A stretch of 64,000 nt of DNA from Octadecabacter temperatus (GTDB lineage: Bacteria; Pseudomonadota; Alphaproteobacteria; Rhodobacterales; Rhodobacteraceae), in contig NZ_CP012160.1 in the NCBI RefSeq assembly GCF_001187845.1, forward strand, positions 2,974,501 to 3,038,500, read 5' to 3'. The notes beneath the pieces were generated by a model. It ran no database searches and had not been told where the DNA came from. It saw only the letters and a program-made list of their open reading frames with translations. Positions 45,441 through 54,030 of the stretch are shown piece by piece (the first letter of the stretch is position 1; every line of letters begins with the position of its first letter). Position numbers and translations under genes: made by a program.

Positions 45441-45477
45441 AAAAGAGGCAGGGGGCCATGTCCTCCCCCCTGCCTCT
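45441..45477 (-). terminator. intrinsic terminator of the 154-residue exported protein gene
   Basis: AGAGGCAGGGGG and CCCCCTGCCTCT pair in a 12-bp stem. The preceding plus-strand As give the T run on the minus strand. The gap between the small ORF at 45158-45316 and the gene at 45523 otherwise shows nothing clear. Confidence 0.82.
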
Positions 45478-45522
45478 AAATGGGTAACCGCTGGGGGCGG
45501 CTACCCGATATCCGCTTCGGCC

Positions 45523-45987
45523 TTAGTGCCGATTGGTGCGGAACCCTGCGTTACGCATGCACGCAACATCGTAACCTTGGCGATGCGCACCGCGTTCACC
45601 ACGAAAATTGACGCGGCAGTCTTGCGGCAAACGGTTAGTGAACTGGTAGTTGTTGTTCAGACAACGCTGTCCAAACATCCGAACAGTAGCACCCCGGCGC
45701 GTCTGAGCAGTTGTTAGACATTGCGCCGGAAGAACCTGCCAATTTCTAACGCCCCGATCATGTCTCTCATTGCGGTCAGAACGATTAATCGTTGGCGCGG
45801 GCTCAGACGTGCGGTCATTGTTGCGACTGCTGTGGATCGCAGCACCGATAACCAGCAAACCAAGAAGCCCGGCGATTTCATCATCAGACATCCGCGCGGC
45901 GGCGCTATTTGGGGCAACAGCCGTGAAAGCCAAAGTTGTGGCGAGAAGGCCTGCGGTAATCGTCGTTTTAAGTGAGCGAGCAAACAT
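45523..45987 (-). CDS. uncharacterised exported protein
   Basis: 154 residues. A signal peptide (MFARSLKTTITAGLLATTLAFTAVAPNSAAA) precedes a short hydrophobic stretch (IAGLLGLLVIGAAIHSS), an Asn/Asp/Arg-rich linker, and a C-terminal half with four cysteines (LPAQCL, GQRCLN, QDCRVNF, VACMRN). These four probably form two disulfides in the periplasm. I do not recognise the family. It diverges from the small exported gene at 46153. Confidence 0.7.
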   Translation of the reverse strand: MFARSLKTTITAGLLATTLAFTAVAPNSAAARMSDDEIAGLLGLLVIGAAIHSSRNNDRTSEPAPTINRSDRNERHDRGVRNWQVLPAQCLTTAQTRRGATVRMFGQRCLNNNYQFTNRLPQDCRVNFRGERGAHRQGYDVACMRNAGFRTNRH

Positions 45988-46052
45988 TGTATGGTCCTTT
46001 CGGGATTCGCCGTAATGTGTGACGGCTTGTGATGAACCAACGATGCGGCGGG

Positions 46053-46098
46053 GGCCGAATGTCTCTCAATAACGGGGCGGCGTTATCGGCTTTCGGCC
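46053..46098. promoter_or_regulatory. nested inverted repeats between two divergent exported-protein genes
   Basis: GGCCGAA (46053-46059) pairs with TTCGGCC (46092-46098), and inside it ATAACG (46069-46074) with CGTTAT (46081-46086). The centres differ by two bases. It lies between genes at 45987 (-) and 46153 (+) and may be an operator or a leader hairpin. Confidence 0.35.
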
Positions 46099-46152
46099 AC
46101 GAACACGCGGACGGATATTGAATAACAAGACGCCACACGGCATGTTCACGGC

Positions 46153-46434
46153 ATGAAACGCATACTTACCCTCACACTCACGTTAGTGATGTTGTCCGCA
46201 TCGGCGCAGGCCGCGTGTTATGCTGATTACAAAGCCAAGCGTGACGATCCCCTCCGGCTGCACTACGGTGTTGCAGAGATCATGGGCGCATGTACGCCAG
46301 ACGGCGCAAGCGCCGAACTGGCTCCGCGCCTTTCTGCCGATGATTGGCAGTTGTTAAGTATTGAAGGCGTCTTCGATGACGCTGGTCTTGAGGAGAGACA
46401 GAACAGTGCAGGCGAATACTACCTCCGCTATTGA
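46153..46434 (+). CDS. small exported protein of unknown function
   Basis: 93 residues. The signal peptide MKRILTLTLTLVMLSASAQA is cut before ACYADYKAKRDDP. The mature part has two cysteines and is mostly polar, with the phrase RLHYGVAEIMGACTPDGASA that I associate with conserved Rhodobacterales hypotheticals. Its end overlaps the start of the membrane winged-helix gene by 29 bases, so the two are co-expressed. Confidence 0.75.
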   Translation: MKRILTLTLTLVMLSASAQAACYADYKAKRDDPLRLHYGVAEIMGACTPDGASAELAPRLSADDWQLLSIEGVFDDAGLEERQNSAGEYYLRY

Positions 46435-47110
46435 AGCACGTCAGACGGGCAATCGGATTGTCATCGGCGGAATTGCAGCCATCGTGGTCATCTTGTTCAC
46501 GGCGGCTGTTTTGTTGTTCCTTAACTTGCCAGACGCAAATGCGTTTAATGCCCGCGTTGAAGCGCTGTTTGTCGAGAACGCCTCGCTTACGGGTCAGGCT
46601 GAAATCAAACTACTGGAAATCTTAGCGCAATCGGGTACGGCATTTTCTGCTACGCTCGACAGCTATCGCTTTGTGATTTTCGTGCTTTTGATCTTCGCGA
46701 CTGCGTTGCTCGTCGCGGCTGTGGCATTCCTTGTGATGCTAATCGCGATGAACCGTCGGATGGGGCAGATCGAACGCAAAGGGATTGAAGTGAACTCGCT
46801 TCTGATCTCACGCGATCAGAACATGGTTTACCTTAACAACTTTGAATTCAAACTGACGGATGCCGCGATCGAAACGCTTTCCGTCTTGGCCGAAGCACGC
46901 ATGGACGACGAAGTGTTGACCGGCGCTGAAATCGAAGGTGTTATTTCTGGCCGTCCATCATCGGATTGCGAAGAAGCCGCAGGCGCCACGCGGATCAAAC
47001 GTCTGCGTGACACGCTCGGCAATCAAATGATGTCTGAACTCCTTGTGCGCAACATCGCGCGGCGCGGCTATATGCTGTCGATTGATAAAGACGTCATTCG
47101 CATGGTCTGA
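46406..47110 (+). CDS. membrane-anchored winged-helix protein, ToxR-like domain in reverse order
   Basis: 234 residues. Two membrane helices (about 18-39 and 89-115) enclose a periplasmic loop of about 50 residues. A cytoplasmic C-terminal domain (about 145-226) reads like an OmpR/ToxR winged helix: FEFKLTDAAIETLSVLAE, then TRIKRLRDTLG and LLVRNIARRGYMLSID, the usual RLR-x(n)-RGYxL ending. ToxR-type regulators have the wing at the N-terminus and a membrane helix after it, so the order is reversed. The start is uncertain: GTG 46406 has GAGGAG ten bases upstream; in-frame ATG 46376 would add ten residues. Confidence 0.7.
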   Translation: MQANTTSAIEARQTGNRIVIGGIAAIVVILFTAAVLLFLNLPDANAFNARVEALFVENASLTGQAEIKLLEILAQSGTAFSATLDSYRFVIFVLLIFATALLVAAVAFLVMLIAMNRRMGQIERKGIEVNSLLISRDQNMVYLNNFEFKLTDAAIETLSVLAEARMDDEVLTGAEIEGVISGRPSSDCEEAAGATRIKRLRDTLGNQMMSELLVRNIARRGYMLSIDKDVIRMV

Positions 47111-47178
47111 CCATTTGCGGGGAATGCCAAACAGGCTTTCCCCCTAAAAGGTCAGCAATTCATACCCATCTATCACTT

Positions 47179-47622
47179 ATGAAACGACGTGATTTTCTCC
47201 GTTCCGCCGGAGCAGCGGCTGTGATCCCAGTCTTGCCCCTGCCTGCTATAGCCGTCCCAGTGGCTACAACCCCAGTCAATACCTTTCAGGTCGGCTGGGC
47301 GGCGTTATACGCCCGCGCGCACAACCAAGCGAGCCCCGCCCTTATCCAGAAATGGCTGCGAGTCAGCCCTGAACAAGCGAACGCTTTGATGGGTGAGCTG
47401 GTTAATCAAAACATCATCAAAGTACCGATCGCAGGTAGCGCAGCCGCCGTTCAGCCGATGTATCCGGGTGGCGGGGTGCCGGGCATGTTCGGCAAAACCA
47501 AAAAAGCCGTCGAAACCGCGAAAGACATCCTCGACACGCTGGTCGAGGAGGATGAAGCGGACGAACCTATTGAAACCATTTGCGAGACAACTTTTGAAGG
47601 CTCTACAGACGTAACCTCGTAA
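47179..47622 (+). CDS. uncharacterised protein with a twin-arginine-like leader
   Basis: 147 residues. The leader MKRRDFLRSAGAAAVIPVLPLPAIA fits a Tat signal (RRDFL). The mature part has a helical winged-helix-like stretch (ALIQKWLRVSPEQANALMGELVNQNIIKVP), then a Gly/Pro-rich link and an acidic tail. No enzyme motif or cofactor site seen. It follows the winged-helix gene on the same strand by 68 bases and may share its transcript. Confidence 0.7.
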   Translation: MKRRDFLRSAGAAAVIPVLPLPAIAVPVATTPVNTFQVGWAALYARAHNQASPALIQKWLRVSPEQANALMGELVNQNIIKVPIAGSAAAVQPMYPGGGVPGMFGKTKKAVETAKDILDTLVEEDEADEPIETICETTFEGSTDVTS

Positions 47623-47639
47623 CGCCTAGCTAGGCATCC

Positions 47640-47978
47640 CTAAACGTCTAAGAAGTACGGATCAACGCGCCGCCAAAAATGCAGTAAATCCTGCCCCTTA
47701 GCTGGAACTTGGCCCATCTCTTGAATCGCATAAATATCTGCCGCGACCAATGCCGCCAGTCGAAAGCCCAATTGCGCCGACTTCGACGAGGCTTGCGTAT
47801 CTACGATATCCTCAAACGTTGACGCCGCAGTTGTGATCGCAAATGCAATGCCCAGCGCGGCCTCATTTGGCCAAGCTTGCGCCATATCGCGCACCAGTTT
47901 CTTGATACGTCGATGATCTTCGGTTGCCAAACACGCAACGGCAAACTCAATCATCAGGTCCGTTGTGCCCTGACGCAT
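47640..47978 (-). CDS. conserved hypothetical protein, helical
   Basis: 112 residues, almost all helix, no signal peptide. It begins MRQGTTDLMIEFAVACLATEDHRRIKKLVRDMA and ends with a Phe/Trp/Tyr patch (LLHFWRRVDPYFLDV). Cytoplasmic; no family recognised. Composition and clean frame support a real gene. It converges with the Tat-leader gene. Confidence 0.65.
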   Translation of the reverse strand: MRQGTTDLMIEFAVACLATEDHRRIKKLVRDMAQAWPNEAALGIAFAITTAASTFEDIVDTQASSKSAQLGFRLAALVAADIYAIQEMGQVPAKGQDLLHFWRRVDPYFLDV

Positions 47979-48049
47979 ACCTCATCCATTCGCTTTCACC
48001 TGGCGTTAATACCCACCATAGCCTTAAGAGTACAACCGCAGGTTAATAC

Positions 48050-48126
48050 TGGTGACCCCGGCAGGATTCGAACCTGCAACCTGCCCCTTAGGAGGGGGCT
48101 GCTCTATCCAGTTGAGCCACGGGGCC
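48050..48126 (-). tRNA. tRNA-Arg (anticodon CCT)
   Basis: On the minus strand the gene starts GGCCCCG (acceptor), has D-arm GCTCAACTGGATAGAGC, anticodon loop CTCCTAA (CCT) in a GCCCC/GGGGC stem, TTCGAAT in the T loop, acceptor return CGGGGTC, discriminator A and encoded CCA. It reads AGG. Confidence 0.97.
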
Positions 48127-48227
48127 GCCATTACTATCTGCCGTGGAACTCTGTTTACCGCAAGGGCTTGGACATCCTTGGTCTGGGGCGCTAACACTTG
48201 GTGTATAGCTTCTACAGGACAGAGCCA

Positions 48228-49253
48228 TTGCAGACCCGATCCAAACGCCCACTAACCTTACGTGATGTCTCTGAGGCATCCGGCGTAAGCGAAATGACCG
48301 TAAGCCGCGTGTTGCGCAAAAAGGGCGATGTCAGCGCGGCAACCCGCGAAAAAGTTCAGGAAGCGGCGCGACGTCTGGGATATGTTCCAAACAAAATCGC
48401 CGGCGCTTTGGCGTCCCAACGGGTGAACTTGGTCGCTGTTATCATTCCATCTTTGGGCAACATGGTGTTCCCAGAAGTCTTGTCCGGTATCAGCGAGGAA
48501 CTTGAAGGCACTGAACTTCAACCCGTTGTCGGAGTGACCGATTACCAGCCCGAGAAAGAAGAGAAGGTCTTGTTTGAGATGCTGTCTTGGCGTCCATCAG
48601 GTGTCATCATCGCTGGCCTCGAACATTCCGAAGCATCTCGTGCGATGTTAAAGCAGGCGGGCATCCCAGTTGTTGAGATTATGGATACCGACGGCGAAGC
48701 GATCGACACTGCCGTTGGCATCTCGCATCGCCGCGCGGGTCGTCTCATGGCGGACGAGATCATCAAAGCTGGCTACAAACGCATCGGGTTCATGGGCACC
48801 AAAATGCCTCTCGATCACCGCGCACGTAAACGGTTTGAAGGGTTTACTCAGACACTCGCTAAAAATGGAATCGAGATCGCCGATCAGGAATTCTACTCCG
48901 GTGGTTCCGCGCTTGCGAAGGGCCGTGAAATGACAGCCGCGATGCTGAAGCGGACGCCTGATTTGGACTTCCTGTACTATTCCAACGACATGATCGGTGC
49001 GGGTGGACTTTTGTACCTACACGAAACGGGTGCAGACATACCGAATACGATAGGCCTTGCAGGTTTCAACGGCGTCGAACTGTTAGACGGCCTACCGTTG
49101 CAGCTTGCGACAATGGACGCTTGCCGCCGCGAAATCGGGCAAACAGCCGCGCGAATTATTGCAGCACGTAACGCTGAAGGGTCGAATGACGAAGGCCAGG
49201 TCGTTGAGTTGTCACCTACGCTGTCCTTTGGCGCCACGCTGCGCAAAAGCTAG
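48228..49253 (+). CDS. LacI/GntR-type transcriptional regulator
   Basis: 341 residues from TTG 48228. The N-terminal LacI helix-turn-helix reads TLRDVSEASGVSEMTVSRVLR, followed by the hinge (VPNKIAGALASQR), then a periplasmic-binding-protein-like effector domain (from about 60). It is nearest in feel to gluconate-type repressors, but no target or effector is encoded beside it. AGGA lies 8 bases before the TTG, and the frame's GTG at 48198 would add ten atypical residues. A small unknown gene follows after three bases, so it may be co-transcribed. Confidence 0.85.
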   Translation: MQTRSKRPLTLRDVSEASGVSEMTVSRVLRKKGDVSAATREKVQEAARRLGYVPNKIAGALASQRVNLVAVIIPSLGNMVFPEVLSGISEELEGTELQPVVGVTDYQPEKEEKVLFEMLSWRPSGVIIAGLEHSEASRAMLKQAGIPVVEIMDTDGEAIDTAVGISHRRAGRLMADEIIKAGYKRIGFMGTKMPLDHRARKRFEGFTQTLAKNGIEIADQEFYSGGSALAKGREMTAAMLKRTPDLDFLYYSNDMIGAGGLLYLHETGADIPNTIGLAGFNGVELLDGLPLQLATMDACRREIGQTAARIIAARNAEGSNDEGQVVELSPTLSFGATLRKS

Positions 49254-49256
49254 TTC

Positions 49257-49673
49257 ATGGCGGGTTCAGACTCCCTAAGCGGTAGCTGGACGGGTCGGTT
49301 TGACTACGACAACGTTGCCCATGGCACACCGGTGTCCTTTGATGCCGTTTTGACGCAAAATGGGAATACGATTCACGGAGAGATCGTTGAACCGAACACA
49401 TTCCGACCTGAAGCAACGGATACACTACTCGCTGTCTTAACTGGCGCCCGTAGCGGATCAAACGTTTCCTTCGTTAAAACATACACCGATTTCGAAGATT
49501 CCGATCACCCGCACTATGATGGTCAGGTAAACGAAACCGCGACTCGCATCACTGGTCGTTGGCACTTTCCGAGTATGAGCGGAATCAAAGGTACGTTTTT
49601 GCTAGCCAGAACGATTGAAGCGGCCGCACGTAAAAAGGCGATAACCGCTGTCGAACTCGTATTCAAAGACTGA
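49257..49673 (+). CDS. small beta-rich protein of unknown function
   Basis: 138 residues without signal peptide, one domain of alternating strands (SGSWTGRFDYDN, FDAVLTQNGNTIHGEIVEPN, RITGRWHFPSMSGIKGTFLLAR). The pattern resembles lipocalin-like or avidin-like small barrels, but no family is certain. It begins three bases after the LacI regulator stop, so the two are likely one transcript; a sensor or cargo role is possible but unsupported. Confidence 0.7.
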   Translation: MAGSDSLSGSWTGRFDYDNVAHGTPVSFDAVLTQNGNTIHGEIVEPNTFRPEATDTLLAVLTGARSGSNVSFVKTYTDFEDSDHPHYDGQVNETATRITGRWHFPSMSGIKGTFLLARTIEAAARKKAITAVELVFKD

Positions 49674-49772
49674 ACCCGTCTCTTTCCGAGACGGATTTCC
49701 CAATAAAACAAACAAACAAGCACTAAACCCAACGCCCAAGGCGAACGGATTTTAGCTTAGAAAAAGAAAAAG

Positions 49773-49848
49773 TGGTGAGCCCGTCCGGGTTCGAACCGGA
49801 GACCTACTGATTAAAAGTCAGTTGCTCTACCAACTGAGCTACAGGCCC
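49773..49848 (-). tRNA. tRNA-Lys (anticodon TTT)
   Basis: The minus strand starts GGGCCTG, has D-arm GCTCAGTTGGTAGAGC, an anticodon arm ACTGA-CTTTTAA-TCAGT, variable loop, GGTTCGAACCC T-arm, return CGGGCTC, discriminator A and encoded CCA. It reads AAA/AAG. Confidence 0.98.
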
Positions 49849-49944
49849 ACTCCGCGTGCTATTAGAAACCGTAGCGCGAGGGGTCAACCCCTAATCATAC
49901 GGCAAGACTGGATTCATGTACTCAGCTCAACTATATGCGCCAAC

Positions 49945-50760
49945 ATGACACAGAGTTCCCCCACCGGAATCCCTTTCATGAAAATGCATGGGCTCGGCAA
50001 CGATTTCGTAGTGATAGATGAGCGTGATGGCGTACAACGCCTCACGAATGACATCGTTATTGCAATCGCAGATCGACATCGCGGCGTCGGATTTGACCAA
50101 TTGGCTGTGATGTCCAAGCGTGGGAATGCTGACGTCCACCTAACATTTTATAACTCTGATGGCAGCACGGCAGGGGCTTGTGGCAACGCGACTCGCTGTA
50201 TTTCCCGTCACATCATGGCCGAATCGGGCAAAACCGACCTGACACTGACCACTAATCGCGGAACACTGTTTGCCCGTGACGCAGGTGATGGGCTTACGTC
50301 GGTGAACATGGGGCACCCGCAGCTTACGTGGAAAGAAGTACCCCTTGCGCAGGATGTCGACCTCGATACATTGCCAATCGACGGCGCGCCGCTGGCAACC
50401 GGTATGGGCAACCCGCACTGTACGTTCTTCGTTGATAACGCCGATGCAATCGATCTTGAGGCGCGCGGCGCTGAGATGGAACATCACCCACTTTACCCTG
50501 AACGCACCAATGTGCAGTTCGCCCATGTCATTGGCCCCGATCACTTGCGCATGCGTGTTTGGGAACGTGGTGTTGGCGTGACATTGGCGTCTGGGTCGTC
50601 ATCTTGCGCAACGGCTGTCGCGGCGCACCGCAAAGGGCTGACTGGTAAATCCGTCCGTATCGATCTTGATGGTGGCACGATCCACATCGATTGGCGCGAG
50701 GATGGCGTTTGGATGACAGGGCCCACCGCCCATGTCTTTGACGGTATTTGGCACCTATGA
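49945..50760 (+). CDS. dapF: diaminopimelate epimerase
   Basis: 271 residues. It converts LL- to meso-diaminopimelate for lysine and peptidoglycan, using two cysteines as acid and base: Cys79 in GACGNATRC and Cys221 in SGSSSCATAVA. The start FMKMHGLGNDFVVID is classical DapF. The ATG at 49945 is taken, as the frame's upstream part runs through the tRNA-Lys gene. Its stop overlaps the mtaB start (ATGA). Confidence 0.95.
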   Translation: MTQSSPTGIPFMKMHGLGNDFVVIDERDGVQRLTNDIVIAIADRHRGVGFDQLAVMSKRGNADVHLTFYNSDGSTAGACGNATRCISRHIMAESGKTDLTLTTNRGTLFARDAGDGLTSVNMGHPQLTWKEVPLAQDVDLDTLPIDGAPLATGMGNPHCTFFVDNADAIDLEARGAEMEHHPLYPERTNVQFAHVIGPDHLRMRVWERGVGVTLASGSSSCATAVAAHRKGLTGKSVRIDLDGGTIHIDWREDGVWMTGPTAHVFDGIWHL

Positions 50761-52010
50761 ACGCGCCAAAATTCACCACACTCGGCTGCCGCCTAAACGC
50801 CTATGAAACCGAAGCTATGAAAGAGCTAGCGGGTGCCGCCGGCGTGGAGAACGCTGTTGTCGTGAATACCTGCGCCGTCACCGCAGAGGCCGTGCGCAAA
50901 GCCAAGAAAGAAATCCGCAAACTACGCCGCGAAAACCCTGATGCGACGTTGATCGTAACTGGCTGCGCCGCGCAGACCGAACCTGAAACTTTCATCGCAA
51001 TGCCCGAGGTCAGCAAAGTCATCGGCAACACCGAAAAGATGCAGGCCGAAACATGGAACGGCATGGCACCCGACCTCATCGGGCAAACCGAACCTGTGCA
51101 AGTCGACGACATCATGTCGGTCACTGAAACCGCTGGGCATTTGATTGACGGCTTCGGCACCCGATCGCGTGCCTATGTGCAGGTTCAAAACGGCTGCGAT
51201 CACCGCTGCACATTTTGCATTATCCCCTATGGACGCGGCAACTCACGCAGCGTTCCGGCTGGTGTTGTGGTCGAACAAATCAAACGGCTCGTCGGCAAAG
51301 GCTATAATGAGGTCGTGCTGACCGGCGTTGACCTCACCTCTTGGGGTGCTGACCTACCGGCAGAACCCAAGCTTGGCGATCTCGTCATGCGTATTCTCAA
51401 ACTGGTGCCAGATTTGCCGCGCCTGCGGATCAGTTCCATCGATTCGATTGAGGTCGATGAAAACCTCATGCAGGCCATCGCCACTGAACCCCGCCTCATG
51501 CCGCACCTTCACTTGTCCTTGCAGCATGGTGACGACCTGATCCTCAAACGCATGAAACGCCGCCACCTGCGCGATGATGCGATCAAGTTTTCAGAAGATG
51601 CACGCAAGCTACGCCCTGACATGACGTTTGGCGCGGACATCATCGCCGGCTTTCCGACGGAAACCGAAGCGCACTTTGAAAACTCGCTTAAGCTTGTGGA
51701 TGACTGCGCCCTAACTTGGCTTCATGTCTTCCCCTATTCTCCACGCCAAGGTACCCCCGCCGCGCGTATGCCCGCCGTGAATGGCAAAGACATCAAAGCT
51801 CGCGCCGCGCGCCTTCGAGAAGCCGGTAAGGTGCGCGTTTATGCGCACCTAAACGAACAAATCGGCAAGACCCATCACATCCTAATGGAAAACCCCCGCA
51901 TGGGTCGCACCGAACAATTCACCGAGGTGGCATTTGATACAGACCAGCCCGAATCCCAGATCGTCACCGCAGAAATCACGGGTTCACGCGGCGATCAGTT
52001 GATCGCATGA
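50757..52010 (+). CDS. mtaB: tRNA threonylcarbamoyladenosine methylthiotransferase MtaB
   Basis: 417 residues. It adds a methylthio group to t6A at position 37 of some tRNAs (ms2t6A). The N-terminal UPF0004 domain has its cysteines (TLGCRLNAYE, NTCAVTAEA, TGCAAQTEP). The radical-SAM cluster is Cys147, Cys151, Cys154 in CDHRCTFC, followed by IIPYGRGNSRS typical of MtaB rather than MiaB. It is coupled at both ends by ATGA, to dapF and to the glutathione S-transferase gene. Confidence 0.94.
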   Translation: MNAPKFTTLGCRLNAYETEAMKELAGAAGVENAVVVNTCAVTAEAVRKAKKEIRKLRRENPDATLIVTGCAAQTEPETFIAMPEVSKVIGNTEKMQAETWNGMAPDLIGQTEPVQVDDIMSVTETAGHLIDGFGTRSRAYVQVQNGCDHRCTFCIIPYGRGNSRSVPAGVVVEQIKRLVGKGYNEVVLTGVDLTSWGADLPAEPKLGDLVMRILKLVPDLPRLRISSIDSIEVDENLMQAIATEPRLMPHLHLSLQHGDDLILKRMKRRHLRDDAIKFSEDARKLRPDMTFGADIIAGFPTETEAHFENSLKLVDDCALTWLHVFPYSPRQGTPAARMPAVNGKDIKARAARLREAGKVRVYAHLNEQIGKTHHILMENPRMGRTEQFTEVAFDTDQPESQIVTAEITGSRGDQLIA

Positions 52011-52636
52011 CCTATCCTATCCTCTACTCCTTTCGCCGCTGCCCCTACGCCATGCGTGCCCGCCTCGCGATTGCGTCCAGCGGGCTTACGGTCGAGCTGC
52101 GCGAAATTCTTCTGCGTGACAAAGCACCCGAGTTCCTCGCCACATCGCCAAAAGGAACCGTCCCCGTTCTTATCGCCGGTAACGTCATCGAAGAATCATA
52201 TGACGTCATGCGCTGGGCGCTAGAACAGTCCGACCCCGAAAACCTCCTAACGCCGATGACCAAAGCGGCCTATGCGCTGATCGAACAAACAGATGGCCCG
52301 TTCAAAACCGCGCTGGATCGCACCAAGTACGCCGTGCGCCACCCCGATCTCGACCCAGCCGAAAGCCGCGCGACTGCCGCTTCGTTCATTGAGAAACTCG
52401 ACACCCAGCTTAACGGCAAACCTTGGTTGTTTGGGGATGAACCCTCACTCGCGGATCTCGCAATTTTGCCGTTCGTGCGTCAGTTCGCACGTACGGATCT
52501 CGATTGGTGGGATGCACAGCCATTCACCCACGCGCAAAACTGGCTCGCGGCATTCAAAGCCTCCGATCGGTTTGCGTCTATCATGACGAAATACACCCCT
52601 TGGAAATCGGGGGATGACGTGGTCCTGTTCCCTTAA
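52007..52636 (+). CDS. glutathione S-transferase family protein
   Basis: 209 residues. The N-terminal thioredoxin-like domain (LYSFRRCPYAMRARLAIASSG) carries the CPYAMR active-site-like motif, then SPKGTVPVLI (cis-Pro) and an Glu-Ser pair (EESYDVM) for glutathione. The alpha-helical C-terminal domain follows. Its CPxx Cys suggests an omega/zeta- or glutaredoxin-2-like enzyme, not fully placed. It is the third gene of the dapF-mtaB-GST run (ATGA overlap). Confidence 0.9.
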   Translation: MTYPILYSFRRCPYAMRARLAIASSGLTVELREILLRDKAPEFLATSPKGTVPVLIAGNVIEESYDVMRWALEQSDPENLLTPMTKAAYALIEQTDGPFKTALDRTKYAVRHPDLDPAESRATAASFIEKLDTQLNGKPWLFGDEPSLADLAILPFVRQFARTDLDWWDAQPFTHAQNWLAAFKASDRFASIMTKYTPWKSGDDVVLFP

Positions 52637-52651
52637 CGAAGGAACTTAACC

Positions 52652-53275
52652 ATGCACCCGAACCCGACCTACCGCAGAACACCAGAAGACCGCGCGATTG
52701 CGTTTGTGCGCGAACGCTCCTTTGGTCAGATCACTGCGATGGGGCCGGATGGGTTGTTGGCCTCCCATGTTCCTGTCTTGCTGTCTGACAATGCGACCAC
52801 GCTTGATATGCATCTCGTGCGCTCCAACCCAATCGCGCGGGCCCTGTCCGAACCGTTGACAGTTCTCCTCGCGATCACGGGGCCGGATGGATATGTCTCG
52901 CCGGATTGGTACGGCGCGGACGACCAAGTCCCGACATGGAATTACGTCTCTGTCCACATCCAGGGCACATTGGAAAAGCTCGACCAAGACATGATCCGCG
53001 ATGTGCTGGATCGCCAATCGGCGCTGTTCGAAAACCAATTGCCAAAGCCCGCGTGGACCACACAAAAGATGACGCCAGATGTCCTCGACAAAATGATGCG
53101 TCAGATTGTGCCGTGCCGTTTGACCATCACTGACATCCAAAGCACCTTTAAACTAAACCAGAACAAACCCGATGACGTGCGCCTACGCGCCGCTGATGAA
53201 ATGGCGCAAAGCGGCATTGGCATGGAAACGAATGCCCTTGCCGACCTTATGCGCAACCCACCTAACGAAGACTGA
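52652..53275 (+). CDS. PaiB-family FMN-binding (negative transcriptional regulator) protein
   Basis: 207 residues. The PaiB/FMN_bind_2 family folds like pyridoxamine phosphate oxidase. Visible are RTPEDRAIAFVRERSFGQIT, HMHLVRSNPIAR-like text near residues 47-60 and the marker SPDWYGADDQVPTWNYVSVH. The C-terminal MMRQIVPCRLTITDIQSTFKLNQNK also fits. Named for a Bacillus repressor, but many homologues are just flavin/haem-type binding proteins of unknown role. It starts 15 bases after the GST stop. Confidence 0.88.
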   Translation: MHPNPTYRRTPEDRAIAFVRERSFGQITAMGPDGLLASHVPVLLSDNATTLDMHLVRSNPIARALSEPLTVLLAITGPDGYVSPDWYGADDQVPTWNYVSVHIQGTLEKLDQDMIRDVLDRQSALFENQLPKPAWTTQKMTPDVLDKMMRQIVPCRLTITDIQSTFKLNQNKPDDVRLRAADEMAQSGIGMETNALADLMRNPPNED

Positions 53276-53286
53276 AAGGACACCAC

Positions 53287-53880
53287 ATGAAACTGATCAT
53301 GTCCCCACCATCCCCGTTCGCCCGCAAAGCCCGCGTGTTATTGCGCGAAACAGGATTGATTGACCGAGTAGAAGAGGTTCAGGTCTCGTCCACGCCCCTT
53401 AACTCCGCGCAAGAAATTCTTGTCGCGAACCCCTTGGGTAAAATTCCGGCCCTCATCCGCGAAGATGGCCCTGCAATTTACGATAGCCGCGTGATTACAC
53501 GCTACTTAGACGACATGGCCGATTCAGGCCTTTATCCCACAACAAGCCTGTATGAAGTCCTCACACTCGAGGCGACCGCAGATGAACTTATGGTTGTGAC
53601 CGTCGGCATGATTTATGGCGAGCGTTATCGCGAAGACGCACCAGACTGGACTGAAGCCCAATGGGGCAAGGCCGCCCGCGCCATCGCCGCAATCAACAGC
53701 CGCTGGATGAGTCACCTAAACGGCCCCCTTAACATGGCCCAAATCGCTGTTTCCTGCGCGCTTTCCTACGTTGATTTACGCCATGACGCCCGCAATTGGC
53801 GCCACGGCAACGAGGCATTAGCCAACTGGCAGGCCGAATTTGAGAACCGCGACTCGATGCAGGCAACAAAACCCGCCTAA
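53287..53880 (+). CDS. glutathione S-transferase family protein (second)
   Basis: 197 residues, with an N-terminal thioredoxin-like start MKLIMSPPSPFARKARVLLRETG, then NPLGKIPALIREDGPAIYDSRVITRYLD, which carries the cis-Pro and Asp-Ser glutathione-binding pair. The active-site residue is Ser (SPPSPF) rather than Cys. This is a different subgroup from the GST at 52007. It follows the PaiB gene by 11 bases. Confidence 0.9.
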   Translation: MKLIMSPPSPFARKARVLLRETGLIDRVEEVQVSSTPLNSAQEILVANPLGKIPALIREDGPAIYDSRVITRYLDDMADSGLYPTTSLYEVLTLEATADELMVVTVGMIYGERYREDAPDWTEAQWGKAARAIAAINSRWMSHLNGPLNMAQIAVSCALSYVDLRHDARNWRHGNEALANWQAEFENRDSMQATKPA

Positions 53881-53997
53881 GGGCCAATCGCCGCATGCGA
53901 CGAACTGCGCTTGAATCTTGCTGGACCTAAGCAGAGTTGGTCGCTAAGAACCAAACGGAATGAATGTCCCTTTTGAGGGGCTTTCGTCGTATTTGAC

Positions 53998-54009
53998 GGG
54001 CAATTGCCC
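53998..54009. promoter_or_regulatory. 12-bp perfect palindrome upstream of petA
   Basis: GGGCAATTGCCC ends 21 bases before the petA start, just before its GGAG. The 150-base gap 53881-54030 must hold the petABC promoter; I cannot point to -35/-10 boxes with confidence. Confidence 0.35.
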
Positions 54010-54030
54010 CAGAATTCGGAGATGGAACAG

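Noticed and set aside
48050-49848. tRNA-flanked stretch as a genomic island with attachment sites
   Set aside because: No integrase, no repeat of the tRNA ends and no change in composition; the genes between are one regulator and one small protein.
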